A DNA stretch of 52,726 nt from Nocardiopsis endophytica (GTDB lineage Bacteria; Actinomycetota; Actinomycetes; Streptosporangiales; Streptosporangiaceae). Shown in pieces: positions 1 through 14,180 of the stretch (position 1 is its first letter; every line of letters begins with the position of its first letter). A program made the translations under genes and the position numbers. Under the pieces are notes generated by a model. That model was given only the letters and a program-made list of their open reading frames with translations. It was not told where the DNA came from and did no database searches. The DNA lies in contig NZ_JAQFWQ010000044.1 in the NCBI RefSeq assembly GCF_027706725.1, forward strand, positions 1 to 52,726, in the 5' to 3' direction.

Positions 1-275
1 GCACCGGGGTGCGGGCGCCACGAGCGCGGGCGGGCACGCGCCTCCAGTACCGCGCTGCCGCCCGGACCGAGAGTGGCCCGACGGACGGCAGGCGGGGCCG
101 GGGACCTGGCCGGCTCATCCGTCGCCGCCCATCACGGTGACCACGCACACGCGCCGCGCCCGACAACGCTGCCGCAAGGGCCGCCGGCCTGTCCTCGTCG
201 CTGCCTTCTACCTCGCACCCCGCCGACCCTCAGCCCGGGCGGGGGCCGTGAGCGGGGGACGGCGTCGTCGTCCGT
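1..275. other. No gene seen at left edge
   Basis: The first 275 bases have open frames on both strands, but their translations are Arg/Pro/Ala-rich with no recognisable domain, as expected of random high-GC sequence. I see no RNA gene or clear regulatory repeat here. The DUF2165 gene ends at 276, so this stretch is its downstream side. Confidence 0.5.
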
Positions 276-842
276 TCAGTCGGCTCCGTCGTTGCGCATG
301 GTGGTGAACACCAGCGCGAGTACCAGGAACGTGGTGATCCTGTCGGCGGCCGGGATCCCGTTCCATGCCGGGCTCATCCACATGGCGAACCACTCGCCGC
401 CGATGGTCTGGAAACCGGTGAACCACAGCAGGATCCCGGCCAGCAGGCCGACCACGCCCCACACCTTGGCCGCGTTGAAGTCCCGGTCCGGCCTTCGCAG
501 GGAACGGGCGGTGCGCCAGGCGCCGAGGCCGCAGGCGACGGCGGTGAACAGCTCGGCGGCGATGATCACGATGTAGACGGCGTGGTGCAGGACCGGCGAG
601 GTCACCGCCCGGTAGTCGGTCCGGCTCAGTTCGTCGAGAGCCGGGTCATGGGAGTCCATGGACAACACCCGGGCGACGAACTCGAAGTTCACCGCGTAGT
701 CGGTCACGTTGCCGAACACGACGAGGAGGAAGAACAGCGAGACCGAGCCGAGCACGGCCGCCTTGGCGGCCCGGACCGTCAGGACGTACCCGCTCGGGGC
801 CTTCTCCGCCGGGGCCGGTGCGCCGCCGTCGCCCGTCGCCAT
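276..842 (-). CDS. DUF2165 family membrane protein
   Basis: A 188-residue integral membrane protein matching the DUF2165 family in overall pattern; no biochemical role is established for the family. About four hydrophobic segments are visible: near residues 18-40, 82-105, 125-145 and the C-terminal 165-183. The FGNVTDY stretch after helix 1 and the FTGFQTIGGEWFAMW stretch before the last helix look like the conserved family motifs. The frame stays open further upstream, but ATG at 842 is preceded by GGGAGG at good spacing and begins a natural hydrophilic N-terminus (MATGDGG). It stands alone, downstream of the galK end in the same orientation, and is probably unrelated to galactose use. Confidence 0.8.
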   Translation of the reverse strand: MATGDGGAPAPAEKAPSGYVLTVRAAKAAVLGSVSLFFLLVVFGNVTDYAVNFEFVARVLSMDSHDPALDELSRTDYRAVTSPVLHHAVYIVIIAAELFTAVACGLGAWRTARSLRRPDRDFNAAKVWGVVGLLAGILLWFTGFQTIGGEWFAMWMSPAWNGIPAADRITTFLVLALVFTTMRNDGAD

Positions 843-1041
843 GGTGCCTCCCGCCGGTCGGTGTCGCCGCTGTCGCCGACCGTGTCCCTGCCCTCGCCGA
901 GGGTCGCCGAACCGGCGCGGAGGGGCCCGGATCCGGCGCCCTTCGCGGCCGGGACCACCCTCCGGTGGCGGTTGCGACCGGCGAGAGATCACCCCACGCG
1001 GCGGGACGCCATCGGTCGGTCCGGCGCCGGGCCGGTCCGCC

Positions 1042-2250
1042 TCACCACATCCTGCGGGCGCCTGCCGACGGGGTGGCCTCGAACAGGGACGGCGCCGTGA
1101 AGCCCTCCTCGCGGTAGGCCTCCTCCACGGCCCAGCCGCACTCCTCCACCTGCTCACGCTCAACCAGGGCGATCACGCAGCCCCCGAACCCGCCGCCGGT
1201 GATGCGCGCCCCCAGCGCCCCTGCCGCGAGCAGTGCCCGCACCGCCGTGTCCACCTCCGGCACGGTCACCTCGTAATCGTCGCGCAGCGACATGTGCGAC
1301 GCGGTCAGCAGCGGCCCCACCTCGCGCAGGCGGCCGGCGCGGAGGTGGTCGACCGTGTCCAGCACCCGGGCGTTCTCGGTCACCACGTGGCGCACCCGGC
1401 GGCGGAGCTCCGGGGAGGCCAGTGCCGCCAGCGCCGCCTCCAGGTCCGTGACGTCGCGCAGCGCCGCCACGCCCAGTGCCTTCGCCGCCTCCTGGCAGGC
1501 CCGGTGGCGGTCGGCGTAGTGCCCCTCCACCAGCCGGTGCGGCGCGCGGGTGTCGACCACCAGCACCGTCATCCCCTGCCGGTCCGGCGCGAACGGCACC
1601 TGCTCGGTCTCCATGGTCCGGGTGTCCATGAACAGCGCGTGCCCCTGGGCCGACAGCATCGACGCCGACTGGTCCAGCACCCCGCACGGCATCCCGACGA
1701 AGTCGTTCTCCACCCGCCGCGCCATGCGGATGACCTGCGACGCCGACGGCTCGGCCCCGTGCAGGGCCGCGCCCGCCATGACCGCCGCGCAGCTCAGCGC
1801 CGCCGACGAGGACAGGCCCGCGCCGCTCGGGATGGTGCTGTCCACCAGCAGGTCCAGCCCGTCCACCCGGTACCCCTCCTGCCGGAGGACCCACAGCGCC
1901 CCCGCCGGGTAGGCGGCCCACCCCTCGACCGTGCCGGGTGCCGGTTCGGTGACGTCGAACTCGATCCCCTCCGGCGCCTGCAGGGACCGAAGGCGCACCC
2001 TCCCGTCCGCCCGCGCCGCCGCCGCGGCGTGCAGCGTGTGGGGGAGCGCGAACGGCAGCACGAACCCGTCGCTGTAGTCGGTGTGCTCCCCGATCAGGTT
2101 GATCCGCCCCGGCGCGGCCCACACCCCCTCAGGTGCGTATCCGAAGTGCCGGGTGAAGGCGTCCGCGGCCTGCTCGGCCCGGCGGTCCGCGTTCACCGGC
2201 GACGGCCCGTCCGCCGGCGCCTCCGCCTGCCCGTTCGCCGCCTCAGTCAT
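1042..2250 (-). CDS. galK: Galactokinase
   Basis: Phosphorylates alpha-D-galactose with ATP to galactose-1-phosphate, the entry step of the Leloir pathway, in the cytoplasm. It has 402 residues, normal for the GHMP kinase family. The galactokinase signature (GRINLIGEHTDYSDG, residues 49-63) and the phosphate-binding GHMP loop (PSGAGLSSSAAL, residues 141-152) are intact. A C-terminal glycine-rich GHMP motif (ARITGGGFGGC) is also present. Its start overlaps the end of galE by 8 bases, so the two are translationally coupled. It is the last gene of the leftward galT-galE-galK set, presumably controlled by the DeoR-type regulator at the head of that set. Confidence 0.97.
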   Translation of the reverse strand: MTEAANGQAEAPADGPSPVNADRRAEQAADAFTRHFGYAPEGVWAAPGRINLIGEHTDYSDGFVLPFALPHTLHAAAAARADGRVRLRSLQAPEGIEFDVTEPAPGTVEGWAAYPAGALWVLRQEGYRVDGLDLLVDSTIPSGAGLSSSAALSCAAVMAGAALHGAEPSASQVIRMARRVENDFVGMPCGVLDQSASMLSAQGHALFMDTRTMETEQVPFAPDRQGMTVLVVDTRAPHRLVEGHYADRHRACQEAAKALGVAALRDVTDLEAALAALASPELRRRVRHVVTENARVLDTVDHLRAGRLREVGPLLTASHMSLRDDYEVTVPEVDTAVRALLAAGALGARITGGGFGGCVIALVEREQVEECGWAVEEAYREEGFTAPSLFEATPSAGARRMW

Positions 2251-3208
2251 GGTGCGCCTCCCGCTTCAGGAAGAACTCCCAGGCGTCCCCCACCGTCTCC
2301 TCCAGCGTCCGCTCCGGCCTCCAGCCCAGCTCCTCGCGGGCCCGGTCGTTGGCGGCGACCAGCACCGCCGGGTCGCCCGCACGGCGCGCGTGGTCCTCGG
2401 CCGGGACCTCGCGCCCCGTCACCCGCCGGACGGTCTCGATCACCTCGCGCACGCTGCTCCCGCCGCCGGTCCCGAGGTTGTACACCCGGTGCGCCCCCGG
2501 CTCGACCGCCTCCAGCGCCCGCAGGTGCGCGTCGGCCAGATCGGCCACGTGCAGGTAGTCGCGCACGGCCGTCCCGTCCTTCGTCGGGTAGTCGGTGCCG
2601 AACACGCGGGCGCACTCGTCCCGCCCGGCCGCCGCCTTCAGCAGGTTCGGCACCAGGTGCGTCTCGGTCGCGTGCCGCTCCCCGAACCCGAGGTGGGCCC
2701 CGGCGACGTTGAAGTACCGGAGGCTCACCGCCCCCAGCCCGTAGGCGCGCGCCCAGGAGGCGAGCAGGTGGTCGGCGGCCAGCTTGGTGGCGCCGTAGGG
2801 GTTGGTCGGCACCGCCGGGTCGGTCTCGCGCAGCGGCGCGCCGGAGGCGGGCTCGCCGTAGGCGGCGGCGCTGGAGGAGAACACCATGCGGCGCACCCCG
2901 TGCCGTACCGCCGCCCGGGCGAGGGCGAGCGTGCCGCCGACGTTGGTGTGCCAGTACTCGTCGGGGTCCTCGACCGACCGGCCGACCAGCGACTTCCCGG
3001 CGAAGTGCAGGACCGCGCCGTAGCCGGGCTCCAGGACCTCGGCCGCATCGTGCAGGCCGGCCTCGACGAGGCGCGCCCCGTCCGGCACGGCGTCCCGGTG
3101 GCCGGTCGACAGGTCGTCGAGCACGGTCACCTCGTGTCCGGCGCCGAGCAGCAGCGCGGTCACCACGCTGCCGATGTATCCGGCGCCGCCGGTGACGAGC
3201 AGTCTCAC
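2243..3208 (-). CDS. galE: UDP-glucose 4-epimerase
   Basis: Interconverts UDP-galactose and UDP-glucose with bound NAD, closing the Leloir cycle. The N-terminal Rossmann motif GGAGYIGS (residues 7-14) and the short-chain dehydrogenase active-site pattern (Ser in FSSSAAYG, then YGATK with catalytic Tyr and Lys) are visible. The 321-residue length is typical. GTG at 3208 is chosen because GGAGG lies six bases upstream and the Rossmann strand follows at once (MRLLVTGGAG). It lies 79 bases after galT and overlaps galK by 8 bases. Confidence 0.97.
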   Translation of the reverse strand: MRLLVTGGAGYIGSVVTALLLGAGHEVTVLDDLSTGHRDAVPDGARLVEAGLHDAAEVLEPGYGAVLHFAGKSLVGRSVEDPDEYWHTNVGGTLALARAAVRHGVRRMVFSSSAAAYGEPASGAPLRETDPAVPTNPYGATKLAADHLLASWARAYGLGAVSLRYFNVAGAHLGFGERHATETHLVPNLLKAAAGRDECARVFGTDYPTKDGTAVRDYLHVADLADAHLRALEAVEPGAHRVYNLGTGGGSSVREVIETVRRVTGREVPAEDHARRAGDPAVLVAANDRAREELGWRPERTLEETVGDAWEFFLKREAHHD

Positions 3209-3287
3209 ACGGTCCTCCGGGGGGTTCGGGGGTGAAGGGGGTCGAGAGGGACGATGGGGCGAGGGCAGCGGCGGGGGAGGGGCGGCC

Positions 3288-4370
3288 TCACGGCGCCGCC
3301 GCCCGCAGCCGCTCGGCGACGGCCTCCGGTGCCACGTCGCTGATGAAGACCCCCATGCCGGACTCGGTCCCGGCCAGGTACTTGAGCTTGTCGGCGGCCC
3401 GCCGCACCGAGAACAGCTCCAGGTGCAGCCGGGCCAGGTCGCGCCCCTCGTGCACCGGCGCCTGGTGCCAGGCCGAGATGTAGGGCAGCGGCGCCCCGTA
3501 GAGCGCGTCGAAGCGGCCCAGCACGTCCAGGTAGACCCCGGCGAGGTCGCGGCGCTCCTCGTCGGTGAGGGCGGGCAGGTCGGGCACGGCCCGGTGCGGG
3601 TACAGGTGCACCTCCACCGGCCAGCGCGCCGCCGCCGGGACGAAGGCGGTCCAGTGCGCGGTGCGCGCCACCACCCGCAGCCCCGACTTCTGCTCGGCGT
3701 GCAGCACGTCGGCGAACAGGTCGCCGCCGGTCCGCGCGCGGTACTCGGCGGCCGAGTCGAGCATGCGCCGGGTGCGCGGGGCGACGAACGGCAGGGCGTA
3801 GATCTGCCCGTGCGGGTGGTGCAGGGTCACCCCGATCTCCCGGCCCCGGTTCTCGAAGCAGTACACCTGCTCCACGCCGGGCAGCGCGGACAGCGCGCGG
3901 GTGCGGTCCACCCAGGCCTCCACGACCGTCTCCGCCCGCTCGTGCCCGAGGTCGACGAAGGAGGCGTCGTGGTCGGAGCCGAAGACCAGCACCTCGCACC
4001 GGCCCGCCCCGACCCTGCGGGTGTGCTCCAGCTCCCCGACGTCCTCCAGCACCCGCCCGTCGTCGGCGACCAGGGACGGGAAGCGGTTCTCGAAGGCCAC
4101 CACGTCGTAGGAGGAGGCGGGGATCTCGGTGGCGCGCCCGTCCGTGGAGGGGCACAGCGGGCAGTCGTCGCTGGGCGGCAGGTGGGTGCGGCCCTGGCGG
4201 TGCGAGGCGACCACCACCCACTCGCGCAGCAGCGGGTCGAACCGCATCTCCGACCCCGTCGCCGACGGCGGCAGGTCGCGCGGGTCGGGGGCGGGGTCGC
4301 GCGGCGCGTCCCCCTCGTCGAAGTAGATGATCTCGCGTCCGTCCGCCAGGCGTGCGGCGGTCCTGATCAT
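3288..4370 (-). CDS. galT: Galactose-1-phosphate uridylyltransferase
   Basis: Transfers UMP from UDP-glucose to galactose-1-phosphate, giving UDP-galactose and glucose-1-phosphate. It has 360 residues, as expected for a class I GalT. The catalytic HPHGQ motif is at residues 185-189 with H187 as expected nucleophile, and the CPLC pair at 70-73 fits the zinc site. The open frame continues upstream through the regulator, but ATG at 4370 overlaps the regulator stop as ATGA and gives a canonical N-terminus. This coupling places deoR-galT-galE-galK in one leftward operon. Confidence 0.96.
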   Translation of the reverse strand: MIRTAARLADGREIIYFDEGDAPRDPAPDPRDLPPSATGSEMRFDPLLREWVVVASHRQGRTHLPPSDDCPLCPSTDGRATEIPASSYDVVAFENRFPSLVADDGRVLEDVGELEHTRRVGAGRCEVLVFGSDHDASFVDLGHERAETVVEAWVDRTRALSALPGVEQVYCFENRGREIGVTLHHPHGQIYALPFVAPRTRRMLDSAAEYRARTGGDLFADVLHAEQKSGLRVVARTAHWTAFVPAAARWPVEVHLYPHRAVPDLPALTDEERRDLAGVYLDVLGRFDALYGAPLPYISAWHQAPVHEGRDLARLHLELFSVRRAADKLKYLAGTESGMGVFISDVAPEAVAERLRAAAP

Positions 4371-5236
4371 GCGTCCTCCCCGTCGGTCGGCCGGTCGCCG
4401 CCGTGCTCGCGGTGCCCGCCGTCCTCGCCGTCCTCGCCGTGCTCCGCGTCCGGCCCGGTGCCGGGCACGTCGGCGACCACCAGCCGCCCCACGCGCTCGG
4501 CCAGCGCCGCACGCGCCTCGGCGTCCATCCCGTCGTCGGTCACCAGCACGTCGCACCGCTCCAGCGGGGCGATGGTGCTGATGCCCACCGTCCCCCACTT
4601 GGTGTGGTCGGCGGCCACCACCAGGCGCCCGGCCGCCTCCACCAGCGCCCGGTCGGTCTCGGACTCCATCAGGTTGGGGGTGGTGAACCCGGCCCGCTCC
4701 TGCATGCCGTGCACCCCCAGCACCAGCGTGTCCAGGTTGAGGCCGCGGATGGAGGCCAGCGCCAGCGGCCCCACCAGGGCGTCGGAGGGGGTGCGGAACC
4801 CGCCGGTGAGCGCCACCGTCCGGTCGGGCCGGGGGGACTCGTGGAACACCTCGGCCACCCGCAGCGAGTTGGTGACCACGGTCAGGCCGGGCACCTCCGT
4901 CAGGTGCTCGGCGACGGCGGCCGTGGTGGTGCCCGCGGACAGGCCCACCGCGGTGTGCGGCTCGACCAGGCCGGCGACGGCGCGGGCCACGGCCCGCTTC
5001 TCGGCGGCCTGCCGGGTGGACTTGGCCTCGAAGCCGGGCTCCTCGGTGCGCGGCCCCTCCGGGGCGACCGCGCCGCCGTGGACCTTGCGCAGGGCGCCGC
5101 GGGCGGCCAGTGCGTCCAGGTCGCGGCGCACGGTCATGTCCGACACCGCCAGGCTCTCCACGAGCTCGGCGACCCGGACGGCCCCCGTGCGCCGCAGCCG
5201 GTCGAGGATCAGCTCCTGCCGTTGCGCGGCCAGCAT
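4367..5236 (-). CDS. DeoR/GlpR-type repressor of the galactoside locus
   Basis: A DeoR-family regulator: an N-terminal winged helix-turn-helix (about residues 1-57, with SDMTVRRDLDALAARG as recognition region) and a C-terminal sugar-phosphate sensor domain resembling ribose-5-phosphate isomerase. Such proteins usually repress catabolic genes until a phosphorylated sugar binds. The start is placed at ATG 5236 (MLAAQRQELILDRL), which fits family N-termini and has a G-rich Shine-Dalgarno; GTG at 5281 in the same frame would add 15 residues and overlap the operator. It overlaps galT by 4 bases and is divergent from the sugar transporter operon. The C-terminus has an unusual Asp/Glu/His/Gly-rich tail. 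The effector (perhaps galactose-1-phosphate) is inferred from context only. Confidence 0.93.
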   Translation of the reverse strand: MLAAQRQELILDRLRRTGAVRVAELVESLAVSDMTVRRDLDALAARGALRKVHGGAVAPEGPRTEEPGFEAKSTRQAAEKRAVARAVAGLVEPHTAVGLSAGTTTAAVAEHLTEVPGLTVVTNSLRVAEVFHESPRPDRTVALTGGFRTPSDALVGPLALASIRGLNLDTLVLGVHGMQERAGFTTPNLMESETDRALVEAAGRLVVAADHTKWGTVGISTIAPLERCDVLVTDDGMDAEARAALAERVGRLVVADVPGTGPDAEHGEDGEDGGHREHGGDRPTDGEDA

Positions 5237-5256
5237 CCGCCCCCCTGCGTGATCGA

Positions 5257-5276
5257 AGTTGTCGGATCTTGTTGGA
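5257..5276. promoter_or_regulatory. Putative DeoR operator, leftward promoter side
   Basis: Two consecutive decamers, AGTTGTCGGA and TCTTGTTGGA, end in GTCGGA and GTTGGA exactly 10 bases apart. The same architecture recurs at 5352-5371 on the other side of the intergenic region. Same-face direct repeats just upstream of the regulator fit a DeoR-type operator. Assignment is by position and recurrence only. Confidence 0.55.
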
Positions 5277-5351
5277 ATCACTGTCGTGCAGGGGGCCCGT
5301 CGGTGTCAATGTTCGGATCGGGCGGGGTCGGATCAGGGGACCACTGCGGAA

Positions 5352-5371
5352 ATTTGTTGGAAAAAGTTGGA
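5352..5371. promoter_or_regulatory. Putative DeoR operator, rightward promoter side
   Basis: Decamers ATTTGTTGGA and AAAAGTTGGA repeat GTTGGA at a 10-base pitch, matching the pair at 5257-5276 in sequence and orientation. The block ends five bases before a consensus -35 box for the transporter operon, so bound protein would interfere with polymerase. Confidence 0.6.
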
Positions 5372-5376
5372 GTCCG

Positions 5377-5406
5377 TTGACAAGTGGGGGCCTAGGTGTC
5401 GAACAT
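5377..5406 (+). promoter_or_regulatory. Promoter of the galactoside uptake operon
   Basis: A perfect TTGACA at 5377-5382 is followed after 18 bases by GAACAT at 5401-5406, which is only a fair -10 box. Transcription would start near 5413, about 40 bases before the binding-protein start codon. Confidence 0.5.
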
Positions 5407-5454
5407 GTCTGGAACGCCGGAGTGACCCACTTCACGCACCTCGGAGGTCCCCCG

Positions 5455-6747
5455 ATGCACCACAGACCTACGGGCCCACCGGCCCTGGGGCGCCGCGCCC
5501 TGCTGCGCGGCCTGGCCGGCGCCGCCGCGCTCACGGCGGTGCCGGGACTGGCCGCATGCGGTTCCCGGCGCGGGGATCCCGGGGTGGTCACCATGGGCTC
5601 CAACCGCGCCAACGACGCCCAGCGCGAGGCCGTGGGCGAGATCCTCGGCCTGTGGGAGGCCGACTCCGGGATCACCGTGGAGCTGAACACCATCGACTCC
5701 ACGAGCTTCCAGGAGAGCCTCAACAACTACCTGCAGGGCACACCCGACGACGTCATCGCCTGGTTCGCCGGGTACCGCACCCGGTTCTTCGCCGAACGGG
5801 GCCTGATCAGCGAGGTCAGCCAGGTGTGGGACGAGCGCTTCCAGGGCGCCTTCTCCGACCAGGTGCGCGACCTGTGCAGCGCCCCGGACGGGAAGCAGTA
5901 CATGATCCCCGACTCCACATCCCCCTGGGCGGTCTTCTACTTCAAGAGCGTCTTCGAGGAGCGCGGATACGACGTGCCCGCCACCCGCGAGGAGTTCGTC
6001 GACCTGTGCGAGCGCATGAGCGAGGACGGCCTGCAGCCCCTGGCCTACGGGGTGCGCGAGGGCTGGCCCGCGATGGGCACCTTCGACCACCTCAACCTGC
6101 GCATCAACGGCCCCGAGTTCCATCTGTCCCTGCTCGACGGCGACGAGTCCTGGGACAGCCCCGAGGTCCGCAGCGTCTTCGGCGCCTGGGCCGAGCTGCT
6201 GCCCTACCACCAGGCCGCCCCGCTCGGGCGCGGCATCAACGAGGCGCAGACCTCCCTGGTGCGCGGCGAGGCCGGGATGATGCTCTGCGGCCTGTTCCTC
6301 ACCCACGTCATGTCCGAAGACCAGATCGCCGACCTCGACTGCTTCCCGTTCCCCGAGTTCGACCCCGAGATCGGGTCGGACGCGATGGAGACCCCCGTCG
6401 ACGGGTTCATGGTCTCCGCCGACCCGCGCAACCCCGAGGCCGCCATGGACCTGGTCGGCCACATGGGCACGCTGCGGTCCCAGGAGATCTACACCGCCAT
6501 CGACCCCCAGGCGCTGCCCGTCCACCAGGACGCCGACACCTCCGGGCTGAGCGATCTGGACGCCAAGATCATGGGGATGATCGCCGGCGCCGACACCCTC
6601 ACCCAGTACATGGACCGCGACACCCGGCCCGACTTCGCCTCCATCGTCATGATCCCCGCCATGCAGCGCTTCCTGCGGCGGCCCGACGACATCGCCGACC
6701 TCACCGCCAGCATCCAGCGCCAGAAGGTCTCCATCTTCGGCCGTTGA
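5455..6747 (+). CDS. Sugar ABC transporter substrate-binding lipoprotein
   Basis: Extracytoplasmic solute-binding protein (family 1, MalE-like), 430 residues, likely capturing galactosides outside the membrane. The N-terminus has a twin-arginine element (GRRALLRGL), a hydrophobic core and a lipobox LAAC, so Tat export followed by lipidation at that Cys is expected. The mature part begins with a sugar-binding-protein-like strand (VVTMGSNRAND). ATG at 5455 has CGGAGG about seven bases upstream; the frame is open further left without a signal sequence. It heads the rightward operon, 28 bases before the first permease. The substrate is inferred from the downstream alpha- and beta-galactosidases. 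Confidence 0.92.
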   Translation: MHHRPTGPPALGRRALLRGLAGAAALTAVPGLAACGSRRGDPGVVTMGSNRANDAQREAVGEILGLWEADSGITVELNTIDSTSFQESLNNYLQGTPDDVIAWFAGYRTRFFAERGLISEVSQVWDERFQGAFSDQVRDLCSAPDGKQYMIPDSTSPWAVFYFKSVFEERGYDVPATREEFVDLCERMSEDGLQPLAYGVREGWPAMGTFDHLNLRINGPEFHLSLLDGDESWDSPEVRSVFGAWAELLPYHQAAPLGRGINEAQTSLVRGEAGMMLCGLFLTHVMSEDQIADLDCFPFPEFDPEIGSDAMETPVDGFMVSADPRNPEAAMDLVGHMGTLRSQEIYTAIDPQALPVHQDADTSGLSDLDAKIMGMIAGADTLTQYMDRDTRPDFASIVMIPAMQRFLRRPDDIADLTASIQRQKVSIFGR

Positions 6748-6775
6748 GGCCGCCCACCCCCGGAAGGAGGAACGC

Positions 6776-7747
6776 GTGGTCCCCAGCACCCCCTCGCCGC
6801 CGCACGCGGCCGAGCCCGGCGGGGCGCCCCCGCGCTCCGCACCCCGCCGCTCGCGCACCGCCCTGCGCAACGGCCGCGCCGACCGCATCACCCTGGCACT
6901 GATGATCGGCGTGCCCACGCTGCTGGTGGTCGGCCTGGTGTGGCTGCCCGCCGCCGCCACCATCGTGTTCTCGTTCACCCGCTGGGACGGCATCGGCGGA
7001 CTCGACACCCTGGAGTGGGTCGGCACCCAGAACTACACCGACGCCTTCACCCTCTACCCGCCGTTCTGGCCGGCCCTGCGCAACAACCTCATCTGGCTGG
7101 TGTTCCTGTTCCTGGTGCCGACCCTGCTGGGCATGTTCCTGGCGGTCCTGCTCGACCGGGAGCTGCGCGGCGGCCGCATCTACCAGAGCGTGTTCTACAT
7201 GCCCGTGGTGCTGTCGCTGGGCCTGGTCGGGTTCATCTGGCAGCTCATCTACTCCCAGGACCAGGGGCTGCTCAACACGTTCCTGGGCGCCACCACCGGG
7301 GCCGAGCCCGTCGACTGGTTCGGCGACCCCGACATCAACCTGTACGCCGTGCTCGTGGCCGCCGCCTGGCGGCACACCGGCTACATCATGCTGCTGTACC
7401 TGGCCGGGCTCAAGGCGGTCGACCCGTCGCTGCGCGAGGCCGCCGCGATCGACGGCGCCGGGCCGGTGCGCACCTTCACCAGCGTCGTCTTCCCGGCGCT
7501 GCGGCCGATCAACCTGGTGGTGCTCGTCGTCACCGTGATCGACGCGCTGCGCGCCTTCGACATCGTCTGGATCATCAACCGCGGCCGCAACGGCCTGGAG
7601 CTGATCTCGGCGCTGGTCACCGCGAACGTGATCGGCGAGGCGAGCCGGGTCGGCTTCGGCTCGGCGCTGGCCGTGATCATGCTGGCGTTCTCGCTGGTGT
7701 TCATCCTCATCTACGTGTCCACCCTGCTGAGAGGGGCCGACCGGTGA
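6776..7747 (+). CDS. Sugar ABC transporter permease (MalF/UgpA type)
   Basis: A 323-residue inner-membrane permease of the carbohydrate uptake (CUT1) type with about six hydrophobic helices. The cytoplasmic EAA loop is visible as LREAAAIDGAGPVRTF, the contact for the ATPase. GTG at 6776 follows GGAAGGAGG. The first 40 residues are Pro/Arg-rich and cytoplasmic. Its stop overlaps the next permease start (GTGA). It is one half of the membrane channel fed by the preceding lipoprotein. Confidence 0.93.
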   Translation: MVPSTPSPPHAAEPGGAPPRSAPRRSRTALRNGRADRITLALMIGVPTLLVVGLVWLPAAATIVFSFTRWDGIGGLDTLEWVGTQNYTDAFTLYPPFWPALRNNLIWLVFLFLVPTLLGMFLAVLLDRELRGGRIYQSVFYMPVVLSLGLVGFIWQLIYSQDQGLLNTFLGATTGAEPVDWFGDPDINLYAVLVAAAWRHTGYIMLLYLAGLKAVDPSLREAAAIDGAGPVRTFTSVVFPALRPINLVVLVVTVIDALRAFDIVWIINRGRNGLELISALVTANVIGEASRVGFGSALAVIMLAFSLVFILIYVSTLLRGADR

Positions 7748-8660
7748 CCGCCACCACCACAGCCGCCGCCCCCGCACCGCCCCGCGGCGCGGCGCCGCCC
7801 GAGCCGCGGCGCCGCGTGCGCCCGGCCCGCGCGGTGCTCCAGATCTTCCTCGCCGTGACGGCCCTGGCCTGGCTCTTCCCGATCGTGTGGGCCCTGGTCA
7901 ACTCCTTCCGCGACTACGAGTTCACCGCTCAGCACGGCTACCTGTCCTTCGGCGGGTTCACCCTGGAGAACTACCGCCGCGCCTGGGTCGAGGGGGAGCT
8001 GCCCGGCTACTTCGTCAACTCGCTGATCATCACCGTCCCCTCGGTGCTGCTCATCCTGTTCCTGTCGTCGTGCGCGGCGTTCGTGCTGACCCACTACTCG
8101 CGCCGGTTCAACCTGGTGATGCTGGCGGTGTTCCTGGCCGCCAACCTGCTGCCGGTGCAGGCGCTGCTCGTCCCGCTCTTCCGGATGGCCAACGCCGTCC
8201 CGCTGCCGTACTGGATCAGCGAGTCCGGCGCGGTCTACGACAGCCACATCGGCGTGGTGCTCGTGCACACCGCCTTCCAGATGGGCTTCTGCACCTTCGT
8301 GCTGAGCAACTTCATGAAGGCGCTGCCGCCCTCGCTCATCGAGGCCGCGCGGGTGGACGGGGCCAGCGTGTTCCAGCAGTACTGGAGAGTGGTGCTGCCG
8401 CTGTGCCGCCCCAGCCTCGCCGCGCTGGCGACACTGCTGGTGACCTGGATCTACAACGACCTCTTCTGGGCGCTGGCACTGCTGTCCAGCGGCGACAAAC
8501 TGCCCATCACCACCGCGCTGCAGAACCTGCAGAGCTCGTTCTTCGTCGACTACAACCTGCTGTCGGCCGGGTCGGTGCTCATCGCCCTGCCGACGCTGAT
8601 CGTGTTCTTCGTACTCCAGCGCCACTTCGTGGCCGGACTGACCCTGGGAGCCAGCAAGGG

Positions 8661-8664
<4 letters not shown>
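7744..8664 (+). CDS. Sugar ABC transporter permease (MalG/UgpE type)
   Basis: A 306-residue CUT1 permease, partner of the preceding gene. It has six hydrophobic helices and the EAA loop IEAARVDGASVFQQYW. The GTG start overlaps the upstream stop by 4 bases, and its own stop overlaps the alpha-galactosidase start by 4 bases (ATGA), so subunit ratios are probably coupled through translation. No ATP-binding subunit is encoded here. Actinomycete CUT1 importers often share one ATPase (MsiK) encoded elsewhere, and that is the likely arrangement. Confidence 0.93.
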
Positions 8665-13985
<5,321 letters not shown>

Positions 13986-13996
<11 letters not shown>

Positions 13997-14180
13997 CTTC
14001 CGCCTCCCCTCGCAGGGCTCCAAGGAACACCTGCCACTCGCTGGTAGGGAACTCCAGGTGGCCGAGGTGTCTGTGCTGGGTGTCGCGGACTCTGGCTGAA
14101 CACCGAGTCTCCGCGACCTCGACGCACTGCGGGCCCGTGTTCGCGCTGTAGCTGGACTTGTGCCACCGGAAGGCGGTCAT
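13986..14180 (-). CDS. DUF397 protein, copy 2
   Basis: A 64-residue DUF397 protein beginning MTAFRWHKSSYS, with CVEVAET and VRDTQHRHLGHLEFP. It is clearly paralogous to the following copy, so the pair looks like a tandem duplication that kept overlapping coupling. Its ATG overlaps the stop of the upstream XRE regulator (ATGA). Confidence 0.87.
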
